Positions 13,301 through 23,515 of a stretch of DNA of 64,000 bases are shown piece after piece. The translations under genes and the position numbers were made by a program. Position 1 is the stretch's first letter. Each line of letters begins with the position of its first letter. This DNA comes from Notospermus geniculatus (Eukaryota > Nemertea > Pilidiophora > Heteronemertea > Lineidae): the NCBI GenBank assembly GCA_002633025.1, contig NMRB01002517.1, positions 38,347 through 102,346 of the forward strand. Reading direction: 5' to 3'. The notes below the pieces were generated by a model. The model saw only the letters and a list, made by a program, of their open reading frames with translations, was not told the DNA's origin and ran no database searches.

Positions 13301-16300
13301 GCTTTGTGGGTTAGTTTCTATCCCACTGACCACAAAAGCCCAATTCTTAAGTTCCGCAAGTGGTGCGTTTAGAAGATACAGCCGTTTGAACTTTGGGTAC
13401 TGGCTTTGTCATTGGACCAAATCAGAGCATTTGTACAGGGGCTTGGATACTGATGTTCAGCTAACTTAATAATGGGTGGCTTCAGACGCCAAAAATGTAT
13501 TGCCAATAGATAGAAACATGGGTCCATAGAATCCGATTAGCATATTCTTTATATTTGTTTTTATTTGCTATAGGATGAGAAATTCAATAAACAGTAAGTT
13601 ATCAATTTAAAATGGCCGCCGGGCCAAAATTCTGAAAAAGATGTAAAACCATCATTTCCAATAAGATAAAATACGTAAGAATATGTTTTCCTGTCTCAGT
13701 GGGCCCATGTTTCTATCTATTCGCAATACATTTATAGGGTCCCAAGCCACCTATTTAAAAGTTAGCTGTACATCAGTTTCCAAGCCCCTGTATATAATGC
13801 TCTGATTATGCTCCAATGATAAAGTCAGTACCCAAAATTCAAACGGCTCTATCTTCTAAACGCACCATTTGCGGAACTTAAGAATTGGGTTTTTGTGCAG
13901 TGGGATAGAAACTAACCCACAAACCCAAACATGTTTTTGTACTTGAGATGTGAATTAAATCTTTGTTAGCTCCCAGACTACGAGGTCTGTAGGAACCGCA
14001 GAAACCATGTTCAGGCTAAAGGCCTGAACCCACTGTCGCGTTTTCCCGCCGCGGTTTCATCACTGCCCGACAAATTCTTTGTTATATTCTCGGTCCGCTG
14101 CCTTTTAACAAAGCATTTTCTGCCGCTGCGTTTTCCCGCTGCGGGAAAACGCGGCAGTGGGTTTGGGCCTTTAGGCTAGGGATACACTGAACGCGATTTA
14201 CCCATCGCGCGCGTTGTTTCTTTGTTATTTCATGCCGCAATGCCTCCGAAACAAAAGAGATTCGTGCGAAAATCGCGCGCGATGGGTAAATCGCGTTCAG
14301 TGTATCCCTAGCCTTAAAGGCCTGAACCCACTGACGCGTTTTCCTGAAGCGGGAAAACGCAGCGGCAGAAAATGCTTTGTTAAAAGGCAGCGGACCGAGA
14401 ATATAACAAAGAATTTGTCGGGCAGTGATGAAACCGCGGCGGGAAAACGCGACAGTGGGTTCAGGCCTTTAAGGCCCGAGCCCACTGACGCGTTTTCGCG
14501 CAGCGAGAAAACGCAGCGGCAGAAAATGCTTTGTTAAGAGGCAGCGGACCGAGAATATAACAAAGAATTTGTCGGGCAGTGATGAAACCGCGGCGGGAAA
14601 ACGCGACAGTGCAGGCCTGAACCCACTGACGCGTTTTCGCGCAGCGGGAAAACGCAGCGGCAGAAAATGCTTTGTTAAAAGGCAGCGGACCTAGAATATA
14701 ACAAAGAATTTGTCGGGCGGTGATGAAACCGCGGCGGGAAAACGCGACAGTTTTCTCCATCTAGTGGAAGGGCTATGGATAGTTTTCTATCGACAGTTTT
14801 TCAATTACTGTCTACAGTTTACTGTCATGTGGAGCCGCACCTTTAGGCCCGTTTCCACTAGAGCGTTTTTGCGCGGCGCATGACGCCGCGTTTTTGCGAG
14901 CGGAAATCCGCTGAGAATGATGTAATGGATATCCCTTTATCCCGTTCCACTTGACCGGACGGTGAAAACGATCGACATGCTGTAAATGCTCCCTTTACTG
15001 AATTTGACTGTTTTACCCCAAAGATCAAAGGGCCGCTGGGGTAGCAATTAAGGGCAATTAAGACCATAGGTGTGAAGACAGTGACGTAAGGACCCTAATT
15101 AGCCCTAATTAAGGACCTGGCTGAACTGTCAAAGTCACTTTTCTTGCAATATGTTCCAAATTCAAACAGTATCAATTTATTTCAAATGCTCTCACTAGCA
15201 GAATACTTCAACAACGAAGAAAATCCGCCAACAAATAAAGATTTTACAGCATTTTTTTTGTAAGCATTCACTCATCTGTGCTATTCCTCACAATGAGTAT
15301 ACCCCCTCAGCTGTTATAATACAATTGGTATGAATGAACCAAGTGTTTCCTGATTGGCTGTGCTGGTGCTGTCAATCATGCTATATGGACACACTGTCTT
15401 TGAGGTGCAATGGTGGTGTGGGAGAGGGGAAGTTTTGTGGGAGAGTGTGAGTGTGACCTTAAAAATGTGATGAAATAGTGTCAAAATCTTTGAATAGCAG
15501 GGATTTCAGCAGCATTCTGTTCCATTTGATAAAGTGTAAAGAAGAGAGTAGTTCGTGGAGCAAGTGTCCTCAGTCCTAGTAGTTGAACACTTCATAGGCC
15601 TACTTAGATTACATGCACTGGACTAAGCCAGAAGTGGTGGAGTAGTACCAAAATCATTGAAAACAAGAGCAGGACATCGGAGCGATGTCAATGGTTTCCG
15701 ATGAGAAGTTTACTACAGAGCTAGTTTACTGTGACCTTGACCTCTGACATTGAGAAGTGTTGCGTAACTGGAACAGGATCCCTGATATAAGCCTGTCGGG
15801 GATGGTTAATTCAGGCTTCTAATAAGTTTTCTCGTGAAATTCCGAGGAGATTTGCGCTTTAGAACTGTTTGACCTTGACCTTGACCTCTGACCTTCAAGT
15901 TCATTGCGTAATCTGAACGCTCATCCTTGATAACCTAGGTATAGGTGAAGGTTTTAGGCTTCTACCATCACGAGATTCTGACTTATGTCACGTTATCAAA
16001 TTTGAATATCAAATCTCACCATGATATCAGCAAATATCATGCGACCGAGCAGGTGCAAACAGAAAATTTCAGTTGCAATAACATCCGTGGATGAGCTATG
16101 ATGTTGTGATACCAGTTACAAGTTGCTTACTGCGGCAGATTTCCCGATATGTCAAAATATCAAATTTGATATATCAATATCATTATGATACTGACACTGG
16201 ACAATAAGTTCGTTGATGCCAGTATCTTGCCAAGGGTCATAAACATAGGGAAGAAACTTGTTACTAGTGCTGTAGCTGGCCTCGGAGACAAGTTATTCAA

Positions 16301-19300
16301 GAAACAAAAGTGTGACAGACAAAATCTCAACTTTTGATATATCAATTTCACCATGAACCAGGTATCGGAGACCGGAAATTTTCATTCCATCTTGTAGCTC
16401 AGGTCATGTTACTTGGGGGTAGGTCACATCAGGTCTGTAGCTCTTGCAGGAACAAAGTTACAGGTGTGACAGACTGAACAGACANACCGATACCATGGCT
16501 CTTACAGCTCAACTTATCGACTCTACAATGAAGACTTACATTTCGTTGTTCTAATGCACCCTGAATATGCAAGCATAACAATACACAACTTGTGTAAATA
16601 CGCCCAAACTTTGGGCAAAGAACGCAAATGACAACTCGTCATTATCGAAACCCATTCGTTGTTTGCGTCGTCACAACATGTGACCTGCTCACCTCCGGCA
16701 CGGCCGTTACCGAACGCAAGCCGTAAAGACAGTTGAGACACGACAGAATGTGACTTTGAAGCCTTCTTTTCAGGAGTAATTTTTTTGTAATTCCGTTACT
16801 GTAATTCCGTTACCACACACTGTTTTTAGAAATGTTAATTTCTCTTACATGTAGAGAGATTTGGTGACGGTTAATATCTGAACTAAGAACTAACAACCTA
16901 AGATGTATTACCATACTGTTATTGTAATTATACGGTCTGCAGGTATTGTGTAAGAATTTTTTTAAAGTTGGTGACTGCTTTTGCACTGTCTCTCTGATTA
17001 ATTCCGTTACCGACCAAAGTGGGCAACACTGCTCCTTAAGCTTGAATTGTAGACTGGGTTTGAACCTGTTGAAAAATATCTTGGGCTGATATGCGCAGGA
17101 TATGACTGATTTCATATCCGTCCTATTTCCCAAATAAGCGTGGGAGCAAAAAATATGACTAAATTTTGCTCTGATTTGTAATTCCGTTACCGGAGAATTG
17201 CCCGAAGATAGGTGTTGCCAGACTTTACGTGCAGTGCATTTTCATTATATTACCAATGTACGTGTATGTAATGCACTGTACTACCGGTACAGGTATCCAT
17301 ACGTGGCTAAATTGCACATTAGGTGTTGTTAAAAATGTTGAGTGTCTTTTGAGTGAGATGGACGAGTTCCAATAATTAGAATTCCATCGTTGCTGTCCAT
17401 CTATAGTTATGCTTGCAGCACACTTTCAAGGCAACTCGGCCGTCAAGTGGCAGGATTACGGCTCGAGTTTGACTGTAGTCCGCAGTATTTGGCGTGTAAT
17501 AGAGAGGTTGCGCAGCTTTCCGACTCCGACTTCGGCTTCAACTACCAGAATGAATTGCAGTCCGCTGTAGACATCCTTGATAAAAACGATTTGATAGACG
17601 TTTGCAAATAGTAAATGCCATAACTTTGTGGCAGAATAATTTTGACTCGTAATCGGAAGTGCACGTAAATCGGCACACAATAGATAAACGTCGTCGTAGG
17701 GTCTAACCGGGCGCTTGCGAAACCTCCCTATTATAGTTCGTGTTTCAAGTCGTAACGACTAGGATTACGACTTCAATATTCATTATTTATCCGCACTTCC
17801 GATTTATAAGGCCAATTCTTTCTCCCTTCAATTTATGGTGTTTGACGAATTGAAAATGTCTATCAAATCGTTTTTATCAAGGACGTCCATAGCGGACTGC
17901 AATTCATTCTCGTAGTTGAAGTCGGAGTCGGAGTCGGAAAGCTGCGCAACCTCTCTATTGTGCCACTCCCTCGACGTCAATGAGCATCAGCAAGCGTCAT
18001 TTAAAATGTCACTGTAGTGTATGCATTAGGCTTACGTATCATTTAATCTTTAGGCAACCTCGTGTGCAGGTTTACAGATGCGACCAATGTACACCGTACC
18101 ACAGCACTAATTCATGGTGGTGAGGTTGATCATGATCTTACATGTATGTCAATGCTTGGAGGAATTATACAGTATAATATCGCCTGGTGTTGCTGGCTTA
18201 AAGCGAGCACACTGCACAACGCGTTCTTTGTGGAACATGTGTGCTGGGCATGGAGACAACGTCAAACAGCAACACTACAGTTTAACTCAAGTTGGCGTAA
18301 AATCGTGTGCTGCAGGGTGAACGCCTGAGTCGGCGTGCTGTGTGCTACCCGATTTTAAAGCCGCGCAGTAGGCTATAGACAGATGGGTCATAATCGGCGA
18401 TTCTCTAGAGCATACATGTAGGCCTACATATTGTAGTGGCGGTCACCCAGCCGCTGTGTCGAATCTGGGGATCCGTGTCGTGGCAGTACTGCGGAACAAA
18501 ACGGCTGGCTGCGCGAGACTACACGCGGCATTGGGGATTCCCCCAACCTCGATGCAGGATAATGCTATAATATGTGGTTCTATGGTAATTATACATTACG
18601 CACGCCTGTAAATGAGGTTGCACTATGATTTCGGCCGAACTGGGAGTGAGTAGCGGTGCATACTGTGCGGCTTTAACATCTTTGAATCTACCCCAAGAAA
18701 ACGGTGACGTGGGAACTGTAGCAGTCTCAATCATTTTACTTTTCAGGTGGAGGGAATACTCTTCAAGTTCGGCTGTAAATCCAATAAAACTTCAAGACGG
18801 AAGTATCCAGTGCACGGTAACAAACTGCATGAAGAAATTCTACGGTTGTAAAGTGGAGGCACATTGTTTAAGTAAGAACAAATACAACGGGCCATATTCA
18901 TAAAGGGTAGCCTACTCAGCGTACAAATTCTGCATTACACAGGTTAAAGGCCTAGAAAACTATTGTTCTGCTCAATAAAACCGGGCTTAGATTCCTGGGG
19001 GACTAAGATTCCAGCCACACCGGTAGAGAATTCATTATAGTCGAGGGTCTTATTTCATTCATTATCTGCATTCTGTATTTTCTTTCAGAGTCGGAAACAT
19101 TCTTTGTTCGGAACCGCAACCCAACAAGTGAATCCAATGTGCATCAGTACATTTACCTCGACACAAAGGAGCCAGTTTATTGGCCAAACTCAACCACTAC
19201 CATCAGGTCATTAGCGAAGGCAGAGCTATTTGACTGCATGTTTCAATGTCTGGCGGACAAAACCTGCAGCCATGTTATTTACTTCAGAAGCGTGAAGCTT

Positions 19301-19318
19301 TGTAATCTGCTGACGTAA
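4305..19318 (+). CDS. Secreted cysteine-rich protein with PAN/apple-like C-terminus, paralogue A
   Basis: Five exons join in frame into 247 residues: 4305-4362, 5420-5622, 6735-6862, 18747-18871 and 19089-19318. Intron phases are 1, 0, 2, 1, identical to the minus-strand sister at 1474-3548. Exon 1 encodes a signal peptide (MMKRLIFAIFMAVNG). Exon 2 has GPPSGTG, DGSYTD and CVAKKRG. Exon 3 has FCVYTGG and KMYGC. Exon 4 has FYGCKVEAHC. The last exon has a PAN/apple-like pattern, CMFQC then CSHVIYF and a closing CNLL, and ends in TAA. PAN domains bind proteins or sugars outside cells (family knowledge); the exact role is unknown. The third intron is 11.9 kb and full of transposons, against 565 bp in the sister. 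An alternative exon 2 donor at 5616 is also in frame. Splice sites are by eye. Confidence 0.8.
4549..4580 (+). ncRNA. Hammerhead-like hairpin motif
   Basis: CTGAGGA is followed by a stem-loop (GACCCC GATT GGGGTC) and then GAAA, resembling the CUGANGA-stem II-GAAA core of hammerhead ribozymes. One extra A sits before the stem, and stem III is poorly formed in this copy. A duplicated 25-bp unit (CTCTTCTACATAGCGCCT) precedes it. Related motifs are at 11383, 11704 and 33311 (reverse). Probably a fossil of a Penelope-like element or retrozyme. Confidence 0.4.
4900..5362. repeat. MITE with CTCTCACACGTGCGACA ends
   Basis: The termini CTCTCACACGTGCGACA and TGTCGCACGTGTGAGAG are perfect inverted repeats. 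The interior is built from TCGCA/TGCGA words on both strands. It lies in intron 1 of the plus-strand secreted-protein gene. No coding content is seen. Confidence 0.85.
5701..5953. repeat. MITE with TAGACTGGTCCCCTGTCGTA ends
   Basis: A perfect terminal inverted repeat of about 19 bp (TAGACTGGTCCCCTGTCGT) flanks 250 bp of non-coding sequence. GAATTC lies close outside both ends. It lies in intron 2 of the plus-strand secreted-protein gene. Confidence 0.85.
6130..6261. repeat. MITE, TAGGGAGTTTTCGCAAAGCC family
   Basis: An almost complete palindrome with arms of about 45 bp starting TAGGGAGTTTTCGCAAAGCC and ending with the complement. Further or partial copies are at 11797-11836, 20275-20315 and 38989-39124. 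Confidence 0.9.
6918..7097. repeat. MITE inserted into an older repeat
   Basis: The ends GACCTAATGGAATGCGGAAG and CTTCCGCATTCCATCAGGTC are inverted repeats. The flanks (GTCTGGCAACATCTATCTT on the left, GGGCAATTCTCC on the right) are joined without this insert, in inverse orientation, at 17189-17232. That marks an empty-site copy of the host repeat. Confidence 0.7.
7634..7686. repeat. Short hairpin with ATTTCAAAGTCACCCCG arms
   Basis: Arms of about 17 bp surround a short loop. The CTTTCAAAGTCACCCC word recurs twice in direct orientation at 8008-8042. Probably a small transposon relic. Confidence 0.6.
8063..8178. repeat. Dispersed repeat with CCACCTCCGTCGAGCTACGC core
   Basis: This block recurs at 31562-31668 with the same order: GGGGGAAGACCCC-like start, TTCGCGCT, CTCACCACCTCCGTCGAGCT, and a close ending GATCC(C/T)GG...CCCTG. 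Both copies lie in introns. It is an interspersed transposon fragment of unknown class. Confidence 0.6.
8250..8678. repeat. Large foldback element, arms of about 215 bp
   Basis: The left arm begins TGTACGGGAGAAAGTTCCGG and the right arm ends with the complement. The symmetry runs to a centre near 8468, where TGTACGGCTACGGG faces CCCGCAGCCGTACA. The arms have diverged by substitutions and small indels. Non-coding. Confidence 0.85.
8761..8944. repeat. MITE with AAGGCGCCGCTCCACGTG ends
   Basis: A perfect 18-bp terminal inverted repeat. The inner parts are also nearly palindromic around repeated CAGACAGCAAT/ATTGCTGTC words. A relative is at about 14757-14847 (CTGTCATGTGGAGCCGCACC). Confidence 0.9.
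9177..9245. repeat. Pentanucleotide microsatellite (TGTCA)n
   Basis: An imperfect run of TGTCA/TGTTA units in intron 3 of the plus-strand secreted-protein gene. Confidence 0.85.
9736..10052. repeat. MITE with GGCCGAATTCATAAAA ends
   Basis: The left end CGGCCGAATTCATAAAA faces a right end TTTTATAAATTCGGCCC. The interior is rich in AGCAAAAGCTT-like words in both orientations. It resembles a set of elements here with GGGCC-TATTC-like termini. Confidence 0.65.
10183..10300. repeat. MITE with GGGCCGTATTCTAGAAGC ends
   Basis: A 118-bp element. The end GGGCCGTATTCTAGAAGC is mirrored by GCTTCTAGAATACGGGCC. It is one of several unrelated-interior elements in this window that share a GGGCCGTATTC-like terminus. 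Confidence 0.85.
10328..10561 (+). repeat. MITE with GTTACACTAC ends, copy 1
   Basis: The ends GTTACACTACCGTACATAAA and TTTATGTAGTGTAAC are inverted repeats. The interior carries CCCGGG-rich and GAGGCCCGG stretches. The same element in the opposite orientation is at 12368-12608. Confidence 0.85.
10863..11035 (-). repeat. MITE with AATAGGAGC ends, copy 1
   Basis: Inverse copy of the elements at 31391-31555 and 53424-53540. All share CCAAAAGATGGCAGCAAAGT-like sequence and TGCTCGATCAAAA. The complete copies have AATAGGAGCAGTCAGC-type inverted ends. Confidence 0.8.
11342..11762 (+). mobile_element. Retrozyme-like tandem dimer with hammerhead-like hairpins
   Basis: Two direct copies of a segment of about 105 bp lie 321 bp apart (GACCCC at 11383 and 11704). 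Each begins TCTTTTCTAGAGTT, has TTGTAAAGTTCCA, then a CTGAAGA-like core, a GACCCCGGTTGGGGTC hairpin, GAAA, a short AATT stem, and a TTGACTTC...TTATT tail. The geometry (stem I TTCCA with TGGAG, stem II, short stem III) fits a type I hammerhead. One extra A lies before stem II, and the first copy's core is degraded (TTGAAAA). Metazoan retrozymes are tandem repeats of a few hundred bp carrying hammerheads, so this may be a decayed one. It is in an intron of the plus-strand secreted-protein gene. Confidence 0.5.
12368..12608 (-). repeat. MITE with GTTACACTAC ends, copy 2 (inverse)
   Basis: Reverse-orientation copy of 10328-10561. It starts GTTACACTACATAAAAAACC and ends TATGTAGTGTAAC, and the interior matches in reverse order with small indels. 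Confidence 0.85.
13239..13980. repeat. Large foldback element, arms of about 285 bp
   Basis: The left arm (13239-13525) starts TAGTCTGGGAGCTAACAAAG and the right arm (13701-13980) ends with its complement. About 175 bp lie between them. The arms carry matching stretches such as CTAAACGCACCA and AAACATGGG. No coding sequence is seen. Confidence 0.85.
14017..14752. repeat. Cluster of four related MITEs plus one foreign MITE
   Basis: Four copies of a 140-155 bp element share AGGCCTGAACCCACTG ends and a core with CAGCGGCAGAAAATGCTTTG. Copy 1 (14017-14172) is inverted. Copies 2 (14314-14472), 3 (14472-14611) and 4 (14612-14752) run in tandem. An unrelated palindromic MITE at 14174-14313 (GGCTAGGGATACACTGAACG ends) sits between copies 1 and 2. 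Confidence 0.85.
16790..17232. repeat. Region with repeated GTAATTCCGTTAC words
   Basis: The word GTAATTCCGTTAC or a close variant occurs at least four times. At 17189-17232 it runs into a repeat (GGAGAATTGCCCGAAGATAGG) that is also found, split by an insertion, around 6895-7115. Confidence 0.55.
17497..17962. repeat. Foldback element with duplicated protein-like fragment
   Basis: The left arm (17497-17605) and right arm (17862-17962) are inverted copies. Both keep an open frame for the same acidic peptide: AQLSDSDFGFNYQNELQSAV on plus and AQLSDSDSDFNYENELQSAM on minus, continuing to LDKNDLID. The spacer has a half copy (17676-17731) of the MITE found complete at 41755-41875. The arms may derive from the 5' end of a transposon's coding region. 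Confidence 0.6.
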
Positions 19319-19587
19319 TCCAAGATGAAATCCTCCGAACAGCCACCACACATGCTGATTTCAACACTGCAGGACTGGCGTATAGTCTCGGTCACCCACC
19401 CGCTGTTACGAATAATGAGAGTCGTCATCAACACTGCGCAACAAAACTGCACGCTGCACGAGACTATAGCGTTTGCAGAGAGACTGTCCAGCGATGTGTA
19501 TGTTTTCATTGGTCAGATTACAGCGCCATCTTTCAACACACTTTAGTTAGCAGCTGGTCCGACATCGTGAACGACGACGGCATTTGA

Positions 19588-19593
19588 AATAAA
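19588..19593 (+). terminator. Candidate polyadenylation signal of paralogue A
   Basis: AATAAA lies 270 bp downstream of the stop codon of the plus-strand secreted-protein gene. It is followed by T-rich sequence (CTTATTTTATG). The motif is short, so it is only a candidate. Confidence 0.4.
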
Positions 19594-22019
19594 TCTTATT
19601 TTATGCATGCATTATTCAACTGATACATCGGATCGGACGCTCTAACTTGCGCAATCTCCACCTGCACAGGATTTTCTCAGATTTTTCTCTCCAAACACGA
19701 TTTGTTCGTTTCCATTTCAAAGTGCCTGTATCACCATATTTACATGTAAATAATCCACCACATTATGTTACATACTCCACGAAGCGTTGAATTTTTTTAT
19801 ACTTGACGAAATTTTAACACTGCCATTGACACTAGATCGCCATCTTGAAAATCTTCACGTCATCGGCGGGGCCGCCATCTTTTTGGTCTTTCAAGTGACG
19901 CGAACTTCTTTTCAAAATGTTATTATTTGCAGAAAACTATATTTATCTTGTCGAAAACGAAACAGTGAGAATAACTTCATTATTTCTTTATTTTTACTCG
20001 CTACCGATGTTTGTATCGACTCTATACCTTTGTACATCTATCTACAACAGGTCTATATTGTAAGAGTAAACTACGTGATGGGGTAACCGCTTTAGAAACA
20101 GAAGAATTTCTACTGTTCGCTCCGCGCGCGCACTACTTTTCAAGATGGAAACCTACCGTCGATTCTAGTGGTGATATTCTCGCTCAGACATCGCCACCTA
20201 GCGTCAAGTTTGATTATGGGGTTCGATCACGGTATCGCTTTCAGTGATTGTCACCACAAAGCGTCTTGTTGATCAACGTTCGCGTAGGCGTTTCGGGGGC
20301 TTTGCGAAAACTCTATCTAACAGACTTGGACCCGCAACATCAGCCGTGAAAAATACCAATGATGAGATGCTGGTCTTACAATCAAATCTCACATCTGTTC
20401 ATGATTCTTTTAATACCTGGACCTTATCAACAATGTACATTTCCCAAATGCTCCTCCACAGACAGACAGTTTTCTGGAACACGTTGGTGCTGAACCACGG
20501 CAGTTCGAAGATATACCATGCACCATTTCAAAGGACGTTGTGAGGCGAAGTCAATAGATGGCGCTCGCGTCTTTTCTCATTTTTCCTGTACAGTGCAGTT
20601 TGCTCAATTTATTTCAATTGTGCATAAAGTCAGAATCTTAGACTTAGAAGAAATATGCATGTCCCCAATGGGCCACCGTATGGTATGAAGGTCAGTTCGA
20701 GGTGAAGTGTCATGCCTTGTGTTTCTTGTGGAGTTCGTTTGGATTCTGCATGAATTCTGTTGCAGATGGAGCGATACAGATAAAGGCCTATCTGAAAGAG
20801 AACTGGAAAGCAAAAATGTTAGTCAGTTAACTTTTTGAGAAGCATTTCGAAGAAATAAGTCTGAAAAACTGATACTAGTACGCGCTACCTCCACCCCCTC
20901 AGCCCCCGCCCACCTATGGCACCTAATTAGGGTGCCACGCGGTCTGCCTCGATACCGAAGAGATGCAGAACATTGGATTGCAATCTGAAAAACATATCCT
21001 CACCGGCGAGCATTTCTGAAGCAACCACATGTTGAGAACTTCTTTCCCGCCAAAATCCATGTGTTGCCTTCATTTTCCCGCCACGGGATGAAAAAATAAC
21101 GTTGCGAGCATGCGCACAACTGAATCGTTGCCGCTCCATTAATGAATTGATAAAATGTTTTCGCGGCATGGCATGCAGAACTTGGAGAAAATATCCCACC
21201 TTACTGGAACATGTCCCATGTCGTCTGGCATGTCTGGCGCCGGTTGCCGGTGAACTAAACCCCTGGGTCTTTATTAAACGGTTAATATCGTCACGAATGT
21301 ATGTTAGTCATGTTGGTATTGGCAGCCTATTTGTGATGACCTGTCTGCCACGGCCGTGTCTGGACTTAGTGTCGCCAGGTATTATTACCGTGGCTCCAAC
21401 AGCCGTCAGTCTGTCGCCGCTCTGCCGCCATTCACCAGCGGCGGTTTTATCTGTACGTGTTATCGCTTTTGTGTTTGGCATTGTTGAAATATATGTTGGT
21501 CGCGGTATGTGCAGACTGCCGCGTAGTTTTAGTTTGTGGTGTTGGCAGCTTTCGATGCCAGTTGCCGAGTTTTACTTCTCCGTATCGGAGTATAGTGCTA
21601 ATAATTCCTTCAGAGGAGTCGGTTTCTCTGGCAAAAATGTCTGTCATGCCTGTGTAGCATTAGCAAGGCAGTCACACGGTTGTAGACTCTCAGTGACTAG
21701 ATCACGTACTAAGGGCCTAGGCTAAATTCTTCATTTATGACTTGGACGTTTGCCGAAGGATTCTTTTATTGTCTGTGGTGTCCTCTTTCGTTTTGCTGAC
21801 TGGATTTACATCTTGGACATAAGATATATTGAGGAGAAATTATGTCTGTAATTTAACAATCATATTTTAGGAACATTTTTTGAAGCGCCCTGTATAAGGT
21901 GAGTGATGACGTCATAATTGAGTCGACACGCAAAGTGGGTGATAATCGATGACACATTGACATTGTAGTATATTGACTTGTGGTATTATCTTTTCCTATA
22001 CAAAGTATATTAGGCGAAT

Positions 22020-22200
22020 CAATACACAAATGTAGGAGGAAACCGAGAGCACGGTGAAAACTTGCGCAGCTTAGGTAGAGACTCGTCCCGTATAGGTCCG
22101 ACCAGGGAGGTTTTTAATTGGCTATCGCCCTCGTCCGGACTGACTAGGAATCGAATCCGTGACCCCAATGGTGACAGGCATTTTCACTGCACCAATTTCA
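22020..22200 (-). repeat. SINE-like element with tRNA-derived head
   Basis: On the minus strand it reads TGGTGCAGTGA (A-box-like), then GTCACGGATTCGATTCCTAG (B-box-like), followed by a body that includes CGGTTTCCTCCTACATTTG. This is the layout of a Pol III SINE head and body. Borders and target-site duplication were not resolved. Confidence 0.5.
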
Positions 22201-22383
22201 TGATTTGACACTACTCATTTCTGGCACTAGGAATCCTGAAATGGAGTGAAACCTCCCTTAACGGATCCCATGCCCGACTAGTTTTGTTTTGACTAAAATT
22301 CAAGTGGGCCATTTCTATTTTGACATGTTTGACCCCTGTACACCTCTCAATTACGAACAATGTCAGTCAATCAAGGAGACAAT

Positions 22384-22541
22384 GGGAGGTTTAGAAATCA
22401 AACGATAAACGTAAACGTAAACTTTACGACAACGTTATTTTTCATACTACACATTAACCAGATTTTATATTGCATTTTCGGTACAAAAATAACGTTCGTC
22501 GTAAACGTTTACGTTGATCGTTTGATTCCTAAACCTCCCTA
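22384..22541. repeat. MITE with GGGAGGTTTAGAAATCAAAC ends
   Basis: The left end GGGAGGTTTAGAAATCAAAC is mirrored by GTTTGATTCCTAAACCTCCC, with inner CGTAAACGT palindromes. Its GGGAGGTTT tip matches the tips of two other MITE families in this window. Confidence 0.85.
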
Positions 22542-23439
22542 CTGTCGGCCTGTCTCCTTTCAGTTTGCGTTCATGATTTGCGCAGCTGACTGACGATAAA
22601 ATCACAGCAGGCCTTGAAATCACACTGGCCTAGACCAAGGCCTTGTCAGTTGTCACGTGCTCAGCCTGTTCCTTGGCATACACAGGCGCGAACAAACTTG
22701 GCATACATGTACCATGGCATCCAGTGTAGTCATGCATTGCATGGTCAGGCAGGCAGGCTTTGCATTCTGACATGTCTGGGTTGTCCGTTCGATGTCGGGC
22801 TGTATATATCCTGCTTGTGGTGTATTCAATTGTGTATTGATTCAGACATCAATGATGAAAAACCTGCGGTGCCAGTGGCAACTACCGGCAGCGTCTGCAG
22901 ACTTCCTGTCTGAGTACTTGACAAGCATCGTAACTCAAATGATTTGCAGTCTATAATTTTTATCTTTTGCGGTTTTTATTGTGGTTATCTTGCTGTTGGA
23001 GCCTGCTGCCGTACTTTGGCTCCCGATCAGTATGTCTAAATTAATGCCGCGTCGTGGCTAATTGGCATGTTTGTCTGCTTAACCCTTTTACCTACCTTCA
23101 GAGTTGAAATCTTGCCAATGAACATTATAAATATGGTGCCCGGAGTGGAGGGCGGTAGAGCGAAAATGTCACCCCGAGAAAGCCATGTTTCCAGCACATT
23201 TGCCTCCCCCCCCCCGACATCCCCAGGATAGGCTTGCATCTCCCCCTGGAATTTGCCGCCCTCCTCCCCGGACATCCGCCGCACGCTTCTTGCCCCGCCC
23301 CATCCATGCTGGTTCAGGAAGCCTATGAATTGAGGCCGGGAAAATGATAGCAGAGGTCCGACGATGCGATCGAATTGAAATTTTTGTTTAGCCTAGACTT
23401 CTTGGTAAACCAGCTGACGGGGAGCAACGACAATATGAT

Positions 23440-23515
23440 ATTAACATATCAATATCAACATATCAGTATCATATTATTGATATTGACATAATGATATTAA
23501 CATTAATGTTAAATC
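23440..23515. repeat. ATATCAATATTGA-type simple repeat
   Basis: Imperfect repetition of ATATTAACATATCA and TATTGATATT words. A similar word, GATATATCAAT, occurs around 16160-16350. Confidence 0.7.

Noticed and set aside
21102-21725. 207-codon plus-strand frame in the spacer
   Set aside because: No recognisable domain, odd composition, no splice partners. Kept only as a note in the spacer entry.
19594-22000. Extra exons of the secreted-protein family downstream of paralogue A
   Set aside because: No GPPSGTG, YGC or PAN-like motifs found in any frame read.
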